Shown one piece after another: positions 56,199-64,000 of a stretch of DNA of 64,000 bases. The stretch spans positions 310,001-374,000 of the forward strand of contig NZ_CP180351.1 of NCBI RefSeq assembly GCF_048006345.1. Direction: 5' to 3'. The translations under genes and the position numbers were made by a program. The DNA comes from Marivita sp030148515 (lineage in GTDB: Bacteria > Pseudomonadota > Alphaproteobacteria > Rhodobacterales > Rhodobacteraceae). The stretch's first letter is position 1. Each line of letters begins with the position of its first letter. The notes beneath the pieces were generated by a model. That model made no database searches. It had not been told where the DNA came from and saw only the letters and a list, made by a program, of their open reading frames with translations.

Positions 56199-57680
56199 AT
56201 GGGTGACCGCTCAGAAGCGTCGAGTACTATTTTCGCGCGCGCGCTGGACATGCCAGACAAGGTCGCGGTTCAGACGCCACGTCAGTCTCTGACCTACGCC
56301 CAGCTTGCGGATTTGGTCAATCACTGCGCCTTTCGCCTTCAGGCGAAGGGCATTGCAGGTTACTCAATTTGTGCGCTTGCGATCCACGATCAACTTTCGT
56401 TGTTGATCCATTGGCTTGCGTTGAATCGCCTTCGCGTCGGGGTCGTGTGCGTTCCTGTTCGGCAACCGGTTCATGACATTGAGAGTTTGATCACCGAGTG
56501 TGCGATCAAAGTCGCTGTGTCGGATCATGGATTTGTCTGGCCCGGTATCAAGGTTGTCGAGGCCTGTCTCGATCTTTCAGTGGGTTCTTTCGGTGGCTCT
56601 TTGGACCTGACTGCAAACACCCAGAACCGGATCGAGCATGTGCTCTTGGGATCAGGGTCAACCGGGAAGCCAAAGCTGATTGCATTTGAGTACGGCGCGT
56701 TAATCCGCATGATTCAAGCGTATGTCGAGGGCGTAGAGATCACGTCAGAGCACAGGTATGGACCGCTGATCAACCTTCAGTATGGAGGGCCGGTAACTTA
56801 CTGTTTGATCCGCTTTTCGGTTGGCGCCACCGTGGTTCTGACTGACGCGACAGTTGAGGATCCGTTTCTTTTCCTCGAGCGCTTTGAAATTGCGGCGACG
56901 GATGTGACCGTGTTGCATGCCGAACAACTCTACCGGCTGGCCCGAAAGCACGGACGACGATTAGAGACCATGAGAGATTTGTCTCTGTCATCGTCGGTGG
57001 TTACCGATGATCTTGCGTCCCGTTTGAAGGACGCGGTGACCTCTGAGGTGTCGATAGAATACGATACGAACGAGTGTTGGCCGATATGCCGGATCCACAT
57101 GGGCCGCGAGATGCGCCCCGAAGGCTCTGTGGGTCGGGCGCTGAGAAACGCCACTCTCGAGGTGGTGGATAACGAACACCGCCCCTGTCCGGTAGATCAA
57201 CCGGGACATGTTCGTATGCGCGCACCGGGTCTGTTCAGCCGGTATCTCGGTCAGCCGGAGGAAACGCAGCGGCGGCTGCAGAACGGTTGGTTCTATCCGG
57301 GGGATGTGGGGAAGCTGAACGCGGACGGACATCTCATCTTGCTGGGCCGGTCAGACCACATGATGATCTTCAATGGGGTCAATATCTATCCGGCAGAAAT
57401 CGAGCGGGTCATGGCCGATCATCCTTCGGTCACCGACGCTGCCGTGATGCCTTTCAAGCATGAAATCCATCAGGACGTGCCGGTCTGCGCTGTTAAACTG
57501 CATCCGGGTGCCCAGACAACCGATGCGGAGTTGCTAGAATATGGCCGGAAGCGCCTCGGAACGAGATCGGCGAAATTCGTCTTTGTCGTTGAAGAAGTTC
57601 CGCGCAACCATCTGGGAAAGCTCATCAGGTCTGAAATGGCCGAGATCATGAGGGCTCGGATGAAGACGCGATTCCAGTGA
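56199..57680 (+). CDS. AMP-binding (acyl-adenylate-forming) enzyme
   Basis: A 493-residue ANL-superfamily protein. The P-loop is LLGSGSTGKPKLIAFE, the A5/A7 region includes EYDTNECWPI and GWFYPGDVGKLNADGHLILLGRSDHM, and the hinge and last lysine region are NIYPAEIERVM and RNHLGKLIR. It activates an unknown carboxylic acid. Composition is less G/C-rich than neighbours and no pathway partner is adjacent, which suggests transfer. ATG 56199 lacks a binding site (see the leader ORF). A terminator separates it from phaZ. Confidence 0.82.
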   Translation: MGDRSEASSTIFARALDMPDKVAVQTPRQSLTYAQLADLVNHCAFRLQAKGIAGYSICALAIHDQLSLLIHWLALNRLRVGVVCVPVRQPVHDIESLITECAIKVAVSDHGFVWPGIKVVEACLDLSVGSFGGSLDLTANTQNRIEHVLLGSGSTGKPKLIAFEYGALIRMIQAYVEGVEITSEHRYGPLINLQYGGPVTYCLIRFSVGATVVLTDATVEDPFLFLERFEIAATDVTVLHAEQLYRLARKHGRRLETMRDLSLSSSVVTDDLASRLKDAVTSEVSIEYDTNECWPICRIHMGREMRPEGSVGRALRNATLEVVDNEHRPCPVDQPGHVRMRAPGLFSRYLGQPEETQRRLQNGWFYPGDVGKLNADGHLILLGRSDHMMIFNGVNIYPAEIERVMADHPSVTDAAVMPFKHEIHQDVPVCAVKLHPGAQTTDAELLEYGRKRLGTRSAKFVFVVEEVPRNHLGKLIRSEMAEIMRARMKTRFQ

Positions 57681-57708
57681 CGACCTAACCGTTCGTCTGC
57701 AATAACGA

Positions 57709-57738
57709 AAAAGGGCTGATCCGGGGATCAGCCCTTTT
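57709..57738. terminator. bidirectional terminator between AMP-ligase-like gene and phaZ
   Basis: AAAAGGGCTGATCC (57709-57722) and GGATCAGCCCTTTT (57725-57738) make a 14-bp stem around GG with A/T flanks for both strands. Confidence 0.9.
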
Positions 57739-57741
57739 GTT

Positions 57742-59019
57742 TCAGGCGGCGTTGGTGTTGGCCGGTTTGGCCTTTTTCGCCTTGGTGTCGCCCGCATTGC
57801 TGTCGATGAAATCGAGCACGAGCGGCCGGATGTTGTTGCGCCAACTCTTGCCGGCGAAGATGCCGTAGTGGCCTGCACCGGGTTCCACGTGGCTGGCCTT
57901 CATCTCGTCGGGTAGGCCGGTACACAGCTTCAGAGCTGCAAGGCACTGGCCGGGGGCCGAGATGTCGTCTTTCTCGCCTTCGACGGTCTTGACGGCGACC
58001 TTGGTGATGGCACCGAAATTGACCTTGTGACCCGCAACGACAAATTGGTTCTTCGCGATCTCGCGCTTCTTGAAGATGCGGTCGACGGTGGAGAGGTAGA
58101 ATTCGGCGGGCATGTCCATGACGGCGAGGTATTCGTCATAGAAGCGATTGTGCGGATCGTGGTCTGACGCTTCGCCGCGCATCACGTTCTGGATCTGATC
58201 CGAGAACGCGCTGGCGTGCCGGTCGCCATTCATCGAGATGAACGAAGCAAGCTGCAGGAGGCCCGGATAGACCATGCGGCCCACGCCCTTGTACTTGAAG
58301 CCGACGCGCTGGATCATCGTTTCCTCAAGCTGGCCCATTGTCACGCGGCGGCCAAAATCGGTCACGTCGGTGGGGGTCGCGTCAGGATCGACCGGGCCGC
58401 CGATCAGGGTCAGGGTGCGCGGTTGCGCATCCGGGTCCAGTTCAGCGAGATACGCCGTCGCGGCAAGAGTCAGGGGCACCGGCTGGCACACGGCGACAAC
58501 GTTTGTGTCGGGGCCGAGCTTGCGCATGAATTCCATCAGGTAGAGGGTGTAATCCTCGACATCGAACTTTCCGGCGCTGACAGGGATGTCACGGGCATTG
58601 TGCCAGTCTGTCACGTAAACTTCGCAGTTCACGATTAGGGACTTCACCGTGGAGCGGAGGAGCGTTGCATAATGACCGGACATCGGTGCCACCAGCAGGA
58701 TCTTGCGGGGCTGTTCCTTGCGTCCGACCACGTCGAAATGGATCAGGTTTCCGAAGGGACGTTCGACTATAGTCTTGACCTCGACAAGGTGATCCTTGCC
58801 ATCGTCTTGGGTGAATGTTCGAATCCCCCAATCTGGTTTTGCGACCATGCGTTCGAAGGTACGTTCGGTCACTTCCCCCCAGGCGGCCATCCATTGCATG
58901 GCAGGGTTGGGCAACATCGCCCAGGCGGGGTAGGACGCCATGGTGCGCGCTGTTGCGCCAAGCCATTGATTTGTATTACGAAACGTTTCCATGAGATCGT
59001 AGGTCATCATGTAGCGCAT
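57742..59019 (-). CDS. phaZ: intracellular polyhydroxyalkanoate depolymerase
   Basis: A 425-residue intracellular PHB depolymerase of the PhaZ1 type, releasing 3-hydroxybutyrate from native granules. The catalytic Cys is Cys178 in VVAVCQPVPLTLAA; MSGHYATLLRSTV and EPGAGHYGIFAGKSWR (catalytic His region) agree. AAGGAG lies eight bases before ATG 59019. It is divergent from phaC across a 110-bp gap containing a PhaR site. Confidence 0.93.
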   Translation of the reverse strand: MRYMMTYDLMETFRNTNQWLGATARTMASYPAWAMLPNPAMQWMAAWGEVTERTFERMVAKPDWGIRTFTQDDGKDHLVEVKTIVERPFGNLIHFDVVGRKEQPRKILLVAPMSGHYATLLRSTVKSLIVNCEVYVTDWHNARDIPVSAGKFDVEDYTLYLMEFMRKLGPDTNVVAVCQPVPLTLAATAYLAELDPDAQPRTLTLIGGPVDPDATPTDVTDFGRRVTMGQLEETMIQRVGFKYKGVGRMVYPGLLQLASFISMNGDRHASAFSDQIQNVMRGEASDHDPHNRFYDEYLAVMDMPAEFYLSTVDRIFKKREIAKNQFVVAGHKVNFGAITKVAVKTVEGEKDDISAPGQCLAALKLCTGLPDEMKASHVEPGAGHYGIFAGKSWRNNIRPLVLDFIDSNAGDTKAKKAKPANTNAA

Positions 59020-59067
59020 AGAGGCGTCTCCTTATGGTCAGCCCAAAAATTGAGCCAATAAGTCGCT

Positions 59068-59096
59068 TTGCCTCCCATCGCAGGCGACTGTATTCT
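59068..59096 (+). promoter_or_regulatory. phaC promoter
   Basis: TTGCCT (59068-59073), a 17-bp spacer and TATTCT (59091-59096). The PhaR-type site overlaps the -10 end. Confidence 0.6.
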
Positions 59097-59105
59097 GCAT
59101 AGCAG
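59095..59105. promoter_or_regulatory. PhaR operator (phaC/phaZ)
   Basis: CTGC-ATA-GCAG, the core seen at the other pha promoters. It touches the phaC -10 and lies in the gap shared with phaZ, so PhaR could repress both. Confidence 0.6.
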
Positions 59106-59129
59106 CATGTTTAGGGGGGAATATTGGCC

Positions 59130-60923
59130 ATGACAACTAACGACGTTGCCGCACCGGAAATGAGTGCGGAACTTGAGGCCAATTTGCAAAAGGTGGAAAC
59201 CCTGACACAGCGGCTGATGTCAGCCCTGTCGCAGAAGAAGCAGATCAATCCGTCACTGCATGGTCCGGACTCGATGCTGTATGGCAAGGCCGTGCAGGCC
59301 TATTGGCAGGAATGGCTGCAAAACCCGGCCAAAATCCTTGAACACCAGATCGAATACTGGGGCAAATCCGTAACCCATTATGTTGAGGCGCAGCAGGCGC
59401 TGGCCAAAGGCAAGCTGCAAGCGCCTGAAGATCCCGGTCCCAAGGATCGCCGCTTTTCGAACCCGCTTTGGGACGAGCATCCGTATTTCAACTTCATCAA
59501 GCAGCAATACCTGATCAATGCCGACGCGATCCGCAAAGCGGTGGACGACATCGAGGATATGGACGCGACCGAGAAGAAGCGGCTGCGCTATTTCGCGCAA
59601 CAGATCGTCGACATGTTCGCGCCGACCAATTTCCTCGCGACCAATCCCGACGCGCTGCAAAAGGCGCTTGAAACCGAGGGGGAGAGCCTTGTGAAAGGGC
59701 TCGAGAACCTTGTTGCCGACCTCGAGGCGAACAACGGCGAGCTGGTGGTGCGTCTGGCCGATGAGGGTGCGTTCCAGATCGGCGCCAATATCGCCACGGC
59801 CGAGGGCGAGGTCGTCTATCGCAACCACATGATGGAGTTGATCCAGTACAAGCCGACGACCGAGAAGGTCCGGGAAACACCGATCATCCTCTTTCCGCCC
59901 TGGATCAACAAGTTCTACATCCTCGACCTCAAGCCGGAGAATTCGTTTATCCGCTGGGTGGTGGATCAGGGTTACACGCTGTTCGTGGTGAGCTGGATCA
60001 ACCCGGATGAAAGCTACAAAGATGTGGGTCTCGATACTTACGTCGAGGACGGCTATCTGCGCGCCATCGAAGAGGTCAAATCCATCTGCGATGTCGATAA
60101 GATCAATGCCATCGGCTACTGCATCGCAGGCACCACGCTGAGTCTGACGCTGTCGCTGTTGAAGCAGCGGGGCGATACGTCGATCAAATCCGCGACCTTC
60201 TTCACCGCACTGACCGATTTTTCGGATCAGGGGGAATTCACGCCGTTCCTGCAGAACGACTTTATCGACGGCATCGAGGCAGAGATCGGGGATACGGGGC
60301 TTCTTAAGTCCTTCATCATGGCAAGGACGTTCAGCTACCTTCGGTCCAACGACCTGATCTACGGGCCCGCCATCAAAAGCTACATGATGGGAGAAACCCC
60401 ACCCGCGTTTGACCTTCTGTATTGGAACGGCGATGGCGCGAACCTGCCGGGGCGCATGGCGGTCGAGTATTTGCGTGGACTGTGCCAGTCGAACAAGTTT
60501 GCCGAGGGCAGCTTTGAATTGATGGGGCAAACGCTCAGTTTGAAGGATGTCGACGTCCCGCTTTGTTCGATTGCCTGCGAGACCGATCATATCGCCGCCT
60601 GGAAGGACTGCTATCGCGGTGTGCAGCAAATGGGGTCGAAGTCAAAGACGTTCATCGTGTCGGAGTCGGGCCATATCGCGGGAATCGTGAACCCGCCGTC
60701 GAAGAAAAAATATGGTCACTACACCAATGAGGACCTGTCTTTGTCCGCGTCTGACTGGATGTCTTCAGCTGAGTATACAGAGGGTTCTTGGTGGCCCGTC
60801 TGGGAGAAGTGGCTGGCCAAGCGCGCCGGGAAATGGATCAAGGCACGGGAAATAGGGGATAAATCCCATCCGCCCCTGGCACCGGCCCCCGGCACCTATG
60901 TGATGATCAAGGCGCGCGCCTGA
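59130..60923 (+). CDS. phaC: class I polyhydroxyalkanoate synthase
   Basis: A 597-residue class I PhaC, polymerising 3-hydroxybutyryl-CoA on the granule surface. N-terminal region PFNFIKQQYL-type granule segment, then the alpha/beta core: lipase-like box GYCIAGTTL with Cys331, Asp in CETDHIAAWKDCY and His in SESGHIAGIVNPP. All triad residues are present. GGGGGGA lies about ten bases before ATG 59130; a TTG two codons upstream is a weaker start. Confidence 0.96.
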   Translation: MTTNDVAAPEMSAELEANLQKVETLTQRLMSALSQKKQINPSLHGPDSMLYGKAVQAYWQEWLQNPAKILEHQIEYWGKSVTHYVEAQQALAKGKLQAPEDPGPKDRRFSNPLWDEHPYFNFIKQQYLINADAIRKAVDDIEDMDATEKKRLRYFAQQIVDMFAPTNFLATNPDALQKALETEGESLVKGLENLVADLEANNGELVVRLADEGAFQIGANIATAEGEVVYRNHMMELIQYKPTTEKVRETPIILFPPWINKFYILDLKPENSFIRWVVDQGYTLFVVSWINPDESYKDVGLDTYVEDGYLRAIEEVKSICDVDKINAIGYCIAGTTLSLTLSLLKQRGDTSIKSATFFTALTDFSDQGEFTPFLQNDFIDGIEAEIGDTGLLKSFIMARTFSYLRSNDLIYGPAIKSYMMGETPPAFDLLYWNGDGANLPGRMAVEYLRGLCQSNKFAEGSFELMGQTLSLKDVDVPLCSIACETDHIAAWKDCYRGVQQMGSKSKTFIVSESGHIAGIVNPPSKKKYGHYTNEDLSLSASDWMSSAEYTEGSWWPVWEKWLAKRAGKWIKAREIGDKSHPPLAPAPGTYVMIKARA

Positions 60924-60953
60924 TCCATCCTGCCCTATGGTCAAAGTTTTTTG

Positions 60954-60964
60954 CTGCAGTGCAG
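60954..60964. promoter_or_regulatory. PhaR operator 1 of phaP
   Basis: CTGC-AGT-GCAG, upstream of the phaP -35. Confidence 0.6.
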
Positions 60965-60972
60965 AAAAAGGG

Positions 60973-61001
60973 TTGAAATGCTGCGGTGCAGCATGTATAT
61001 A
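60973..61001 (+). promoter_or_regulatory. phaP promoter
   Basis: TTGAAA (60973-60978), exactly 17 bp and TATATA (60996-61001), near consensus, 57 bp before phaP. The spacer is filled by PhaR operator 2. Confidence 0.8.
60978..60994. promoter_or_regulatory. PhaR operator 2 of phaP
   Basis: ATGCTGC-GGT-GCAGCAT, seven-base arms, lying between -35 and -10 of the phaP promoter. This is an ideal repressor position and agrees with phasin control by PhaR in Paracoccus. Confidence 0.75.
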
Positions 61002-61058
61002 TTCCTCATCTGCACAAGACAGCGGGGTGGGCCCGCAGAGCAGGAAAGGACTTAAGCA

Positions 61059-61508
61059 ATGGCTAAGACACCCGATATGACAGCGACCCTGAAAGAAATG
61101 ATGGGCGCATTCCCGGTCGACACGAAAGCAATGGAAGACGCGTTCAAGACAACAGCAACTCTGAACGAGAAGCTGTCGCACGTTGCAATCGAAGCGGCTG
61201 ACAAGTCGGCAGAGATTTCTGCAAAATGGACCAAAGACACTCTCGCCAAGCTGGGTGAGATGTCCAAGGCGAAGACAGAGCCGGCAGACTATGCCAAGGC
61301 GATGACCGATTTCGCTTCCGCTCAGGCTGAAGTTGCTGCCGAGAACATGGCCGCGTTCGCTGAGATCGCGAAGAAAGTCCAGATGGACACCGTTGAGCTG
61401 ATGATGGCAGCTGGCAAGGACCTGTCGGAAGACGCGACCGCCGCAGTCAAGAAAGCAACAGCTGACGTCACAACAGCTGCCAAGAAAGCAACTGCTGTTG
61501 CGAAGTAA
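61059..61508 (+). CDS. phaP: phasin (PHB granule-associated protein)
   Basis: A 149-residue, almost wholly helical protein rich in Ala, Lys and Glu, as phasins are (DAFKTTATLNEKLSHVAIEA, DFASAQAEVAAENMAAFAEI). It ends in a repeated Ala/Lys tail (KKATADVTTAAKKATAVAK) like those of DNA- or granule-binding phasins. It coats PHB granules. CAGGAAAGG precedes the ATG. Confidence 0.9.
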   Translation: MAKTPDMTATLKEMMGAFPVDTKAMEDAFKTTATLNEKLSHVAIEAADKSAEISAKWTKDTLAKLGEMSKAKTEPADYAKAMTDFASAQAEVAAENMAAFAEIAKKVQMDTVELMMAAGKDLSEDATAAVKKATADVTTAAKKATAVAK

Positions 61509-61556
61509 GCATTAAGGATTAGCGTTCTCTCCTCCCAAATTGGAACGCTATATTCT

Positions 61557-61587
61557 GGCCGGGCTCCTTGTGAGTCCGGCCTTTTTT
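61557..61587 (+). terminator. intrinsic terminator of phaP
   Basis: GGCCGG (61557-61562) and CCGGCC (61576-61581) with an inner CTC/GAG pairing and a TTTTTT tail, about 50 bp after the phaP stop. Confidence 0.9.
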
Positions 61588-61728
61588 GTTTGTCTCTCGG
61601 AGACATGGACTGAGCTTCCGAGCCTGGTGAAAGTGGCACCCAAGCCTTTTGAATTTGCACCAAAAAACTGGACAGCGTGGCTTTGCGTAGCTAGGCAGCC
61701 GTATTGCTTTGCGGTTTGGGAGAAAAAA

Positions 61729-63417
61729 ATGCCTTTTTTGTCAGCCTTGAGCGCTGTGTCATCAGCGCTCGGCATCATTTCCTTTTTCAGACCAGACCCT
61801 GCTGCGGCTGACCGCGATGAAAAGTTCAGAAGCCTGACTGACCAGCTTAACGAGTTGGAAGACTTCGTGGACGCAAGTCAGCAACAGATCCTTGCCAATG
61901 CGCTTGGAACTGCGCGGACGGCACTTGATACGCTACGCGCCTACGAAAACGAACCTGATGCTGCTATCCGAAGCACTCTTGCAATCCAAGCCGAGAGTCA
62001 GGCGAACGAAGGCTTGAACCAGCTGACAACTCAGGTTGGTACCCTGCTTGTGTCAGCAGCATCTGTCGAGACGCTTGCATATGTTCTTTATGCACTTCCG
62101 GTCGTCATGTCGATCCGCACAGAAGTGTCGGCAGTGGTTGGCGATGGTCCTCTGGGAACAGCGGGCCTGCATGCGCAAATCAAATCAGCGGCTGATTTGC
62201 TCTATAACGAAGCCAATGACAGCAACGTCGTCACGGCGATTGGTTTGCGGCTTCAAAGTGATATTGACGTTTCCTTCACGGACGCATCCGTCGTCGCGTC
62301 GGCGCCGCTTAGTCCGTTGGTGACCGATACACTGTTTGGGCGTGTGACAGCTTCAAGCGAATTCGGAGGCACGCAAGAACGCAATGTTGGGCCGTATATC
62401 GCAACGCGACTGGTCTTTACGGATCACCCGGATCAAAGCACGTTTGACCGGGCCCGCGATAATGCCGAAGCAGAGCTTTGGGATGACAACCTGCAAAATG
62501 CTCTTGAAGCCATTGGCTATAGCGAAATTCAGGCCTTTGGCCGGGCAATCAGCGAGGACCTTGCAGAAACGCTCGCCGATGTTCCAAACCACGAGCAATT
62601 GCTGTCGCCCGAAGACGATGTGGCTGATGGCACCGCGCTGGCGGATTACCTGTTTGGCGACGATGGGGATGATGCGCTGTCCGGACTGGCCGGACCGGAT
62701 GCCGTGAGCGGGGGGCTTGGTAACGACATTCTGCGTGGTGGGCAGGATGCCGACTATCTGACCGGTGGCCCGGGCAGTGATATGATCTTTGGCAATACCA
62801 CCTACGGCGACGGAGGCGCTGGGGATACGGCACGTTTCGAGGGGCGGGCCCGCGATTTCGCGATTGATGGCGGGACAACCTATGCCACTGTGACCAATTC
62901 GAGCGGTGAGCGTGACAAGCTGTTCAACATCCAGTTCCTACGCTTTGACGATCAAACAATCGAATTGCAGGAAGGATCCGCTCTTGACGGTGCTGGCGAT
63001 CCTGAAGGTTTCAACGTCGCTGAACGCGTGGCGCTGCTCTACGAAGCGGCGCTGAACCGAGATGGCAATATCGATTTGCCGGGGCTGAATTTCTATATTG
63101 GCGTTACGGAAGCGAACAATCCGTCAGACGAATTCCTTGCGCGCGATCTGATGACCAGCCCCGAGTTCTCGCAGAACTTTGGGAACGCAGAAACGCTTTC
63201 GAACGAAGACTTCCTTCGGCAGGTCTACAATAACGTGCTGGAACGGGATCCGGACATCGACGGCTTCTTGTTCTACCTGAACCTTCTCAACAACAACATC
63301 ATCACAAAAGAGCTGGCGCTTGCCGACATCGCAATCTCACCCGAGAACACCGCGGCGTCGGGTGATATCCTCATGAGCCTTTACGAGTCATCGGAAGGGG
63401 AGTGGGGCTTTATTTGA
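61729..63417 (+). CDS. RTX-repeat and DUF4214 protein
   Basis: A 562-residue protein, probably secreted by a type I system. An N-terminal helical region (about 20-240) is followed by calcium-binding nonapeptide repeats (about 308-355, GDDGDDALSGLAGPDAVSGG and GLGNDILRGGQDADYLTGG) and two DUF4214 units (about 425-540, RVALLYEAALNRDGN and FLRQVYNNVLERDPDIDGFLFY). No signal peptide. GGGAGAAAAAAATG marks the start at 61729. It has its own gap on both sides and is less G/C-rich than the pha genes it interrupts. Confidence 0.85.
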   Translation: MPFLSALSAVSSALGIISFFRPDPAAADRDEKFRSLTDQLNELEDFVDASQQQILANALGTARTALDTLRAYENEPDAAIRSTLAIQAESQANEGLNQLTTQVGTLLVSAASVETLAYVLYALPVVMSIRTEVSAVVGDGPLGTAGLHAQIKSAADLLYNEANDSNVVTAIGLRLQSDIDVSFTDASVVASAPLSPLVTDTLFGRVTASSEFGGTQERNVGPYIATRLVFTDHPDQSTFDRARDNAEAELWDDNLQNALEAIGYSEIQAFGRAISEDLAETLADVPNHEQLLSPEDDVADGTALADYLFGDDGDDALSGLAGPDAVSGGLGNDILRGGQDADYLTGGPGSDMIFGNTTYGDGGAGDTARFEGRARDFAIDGGTTYATVTNSSGERDKLFNIQFLRFDDQTIELQEGSALDGAGDPEGFNVAERVALLYEAALNRDGNIDLPGLNFYIGVTEANNPSDEFLARDLMTSPEFSQNFGNAETLSNEDFLRQVYNNVLERDPDIDGFLFYLNLLNNNIITKELALADIAISPENTAASGDILMSLYESSEGEWGFI

Positions 63418-63462
63418 TCCTTGGAATGTCAGTGCTTTCTTTTTGTGCTGCATGTGCTTAGG

Positions 63463-63473
63463 CTGCATTGCAG
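63463..63473. promoter_or_regulatory. PhaR operator (phaR autoregulation)
   Basis: CTGC-ATT-GCAG, 27 bp before the phaR start, suggesting that PhaR represses its own gene. Confidence 0.65.
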
Positions 63474-63500
63474 CAAAGACATTCCGGGGGAGAGGGCACT

Positions 63501-64000
63501 TTGGCCGAAGACCAGAATCCGCTTTTGATCAAGCGCTACGCGAGCCGACGTCTCTATAACACCGAAACATCCGACTACGTGACATTGGAAGACATCGCGG
63601 GGTTCATCCGAGGTGGGCGCGAGGTCAAGATCGTCGATCTGAAATCCGGAGACGACCTGACACGACAATACCTGTTGCAGATCATTGCCGAACACGAAAG
63701 CCGGGGCGAAAGCGTGCTTCCAACCAATGTGCTCAACGATCTGGTGCGCAGCTATACCACCACCGCCACCAGCGCGGTGCCGCAGTTCCTTGCTGCAAGC
63801 TTCGAGATGTTCCGCGACAGCCAGTCCAAATGGATGGAGAACATGAACAAGGCCAACCCGATGTCGGGTGTGCCCGGGTTCGAAGCCATTCAAGCGCAGC
63901 AGGAAGCGTTTCTCAAGGCGATGACCGGCGGCATGAGCGGGTCATGGTCGGGCCCCTCCAAGGATGACTCCGACGCGCCAGCGAAAGACACGAAATCCGG
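63501..64000 (+). CDS. phaR: polyhydroxyalkanoate synthesis repressor PhaR (cut by window end)
   Basis: The first 166 codons of PhaR. The N-terminal DNA-binding domain (about 8-70) reads LLIKRYASRRLYNTETSDYV and TLEDIAGFIRGGREVKIVDL, and the PHB-binding region (about 75-125) contains FLAASFEMFRDSQSKWMENM. PhaR senses PHB and represses phaP and itself. The start is TTG 63501 with GGGGGAGAGGG upstream; no in-frame ATG lies nearby. The gene runs past position 64000. Confidence 0.93.
   Translation, partial: MAEDQNPLLIKRYASRRLYNTETSDYVTLEDIAGFIRGGREVKIVDLKSGDDLTRQYLLQIIAEHESRGESVLPTNVLNDLVRSYTTTATSAVPQFLAASFEMFRDSQSKWMENMNKANPMSGVPGFEAIQAQQEAFLKAMTGGMSGSWSGPSKDDSDAPAKDTKS

Noticed and set aside
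59253..60629. A 458-residue minus-strand frame opposite phaC
   Set aside because: Shadow of phaC, which has a complete catalytic triad.

Overview
This window looks like chromosome of a Roseobacter-group alphaproteobacterium (Rhodobacterales). Support comes from high GC, the protein families present (LldD, FolE2, MmcB, UPF0262, DddQ-like cupin, PhaZ/PhaC/PhaP/PhaR), a tRNA-His that lacks the usual extra G, GTTC-N7-GTTC LexA boxes, a SAM-II riboswitch on metZ and a cuckoo-type (CcsR) small-RNA array. It is core chromosome: I see no transposase, phage gene, CRISPR array or plasmid function.

Layout. 0.1-8.6 kb: pyruvate carboxylase and an FMN lactate dehydrogenase on the minus strand, then an SOS-boxed PcrA/UvrD helicase and a small alpha/beta hydrolase. 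8.6-16.5 kb: SAM-II riboswitch plus terminator in front of metZ, folE2, a short DUF1127-like gene, trkH overlapping a ThDP enzyme, a cluster of four perfect palindromes and a luciferase-like monooxygenase. 16.5-23 kb: valS carrying an in-frame palindromic repeat, GNAT, DddQ-like DMSP lyase, the CcsR/cuckoo array with its DUF1127 gene, and mrp. 23-27.4 kb: a cobalamin-riboswitch operon on the minus strand (btuC-btuD-exbB-exbD-exbD-tonB). 27.4-35.8 kb: start of the dcw cell-division and wall cluster (mraZ, rsmH, ftsL, ftsI, murE, murF, mraY) behind a long leader with candidate MraZ boxes. 36-42.2 kb: an FrhB/BciB-like flavoprotein with a PpsR-like operator, then a tight operon through infA, maf, an RNase E/G-family gene and yacG. 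42.2-50.3 kb: 5-oxoprolinase pxpBCA, glycerate kinase, tRNA-Tyr, a SpoU methyltransferase, ribB-ribH-nusB. 50.3-57.7 kb: a candidate structured RNA, SOS-boxed mmcB, a BPSL0067-type amidase, tRNA-His, rluD, rpoH, a Gfo/Idh oxidoreductase and an AMP-ligase-like gene. 57.7-64 kb: the polyhydroxybutyrate locus phaZ / phaC-phaP-(RTX/DUF4214 protein)-phaR, with phaR cut by the window end.

How parts connect. CTGC-N3-GCAG operators for the repressor PhaR sit in the phaC, phaP and phaR promoters, and a further extended copy lies about 90 bp upstream of the DUF1127-CcsR stress locus. This suggests, without proof, a link between PHB status and the stress small RNAs. Two DNA-repair genes (pcrA/uvrD, mmcB) share the alphaproteobacterial LexA box. 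Methionine and cobalamin supply are both under riboswitches, and rpoH has a candidate heat-shock promoter of its own.
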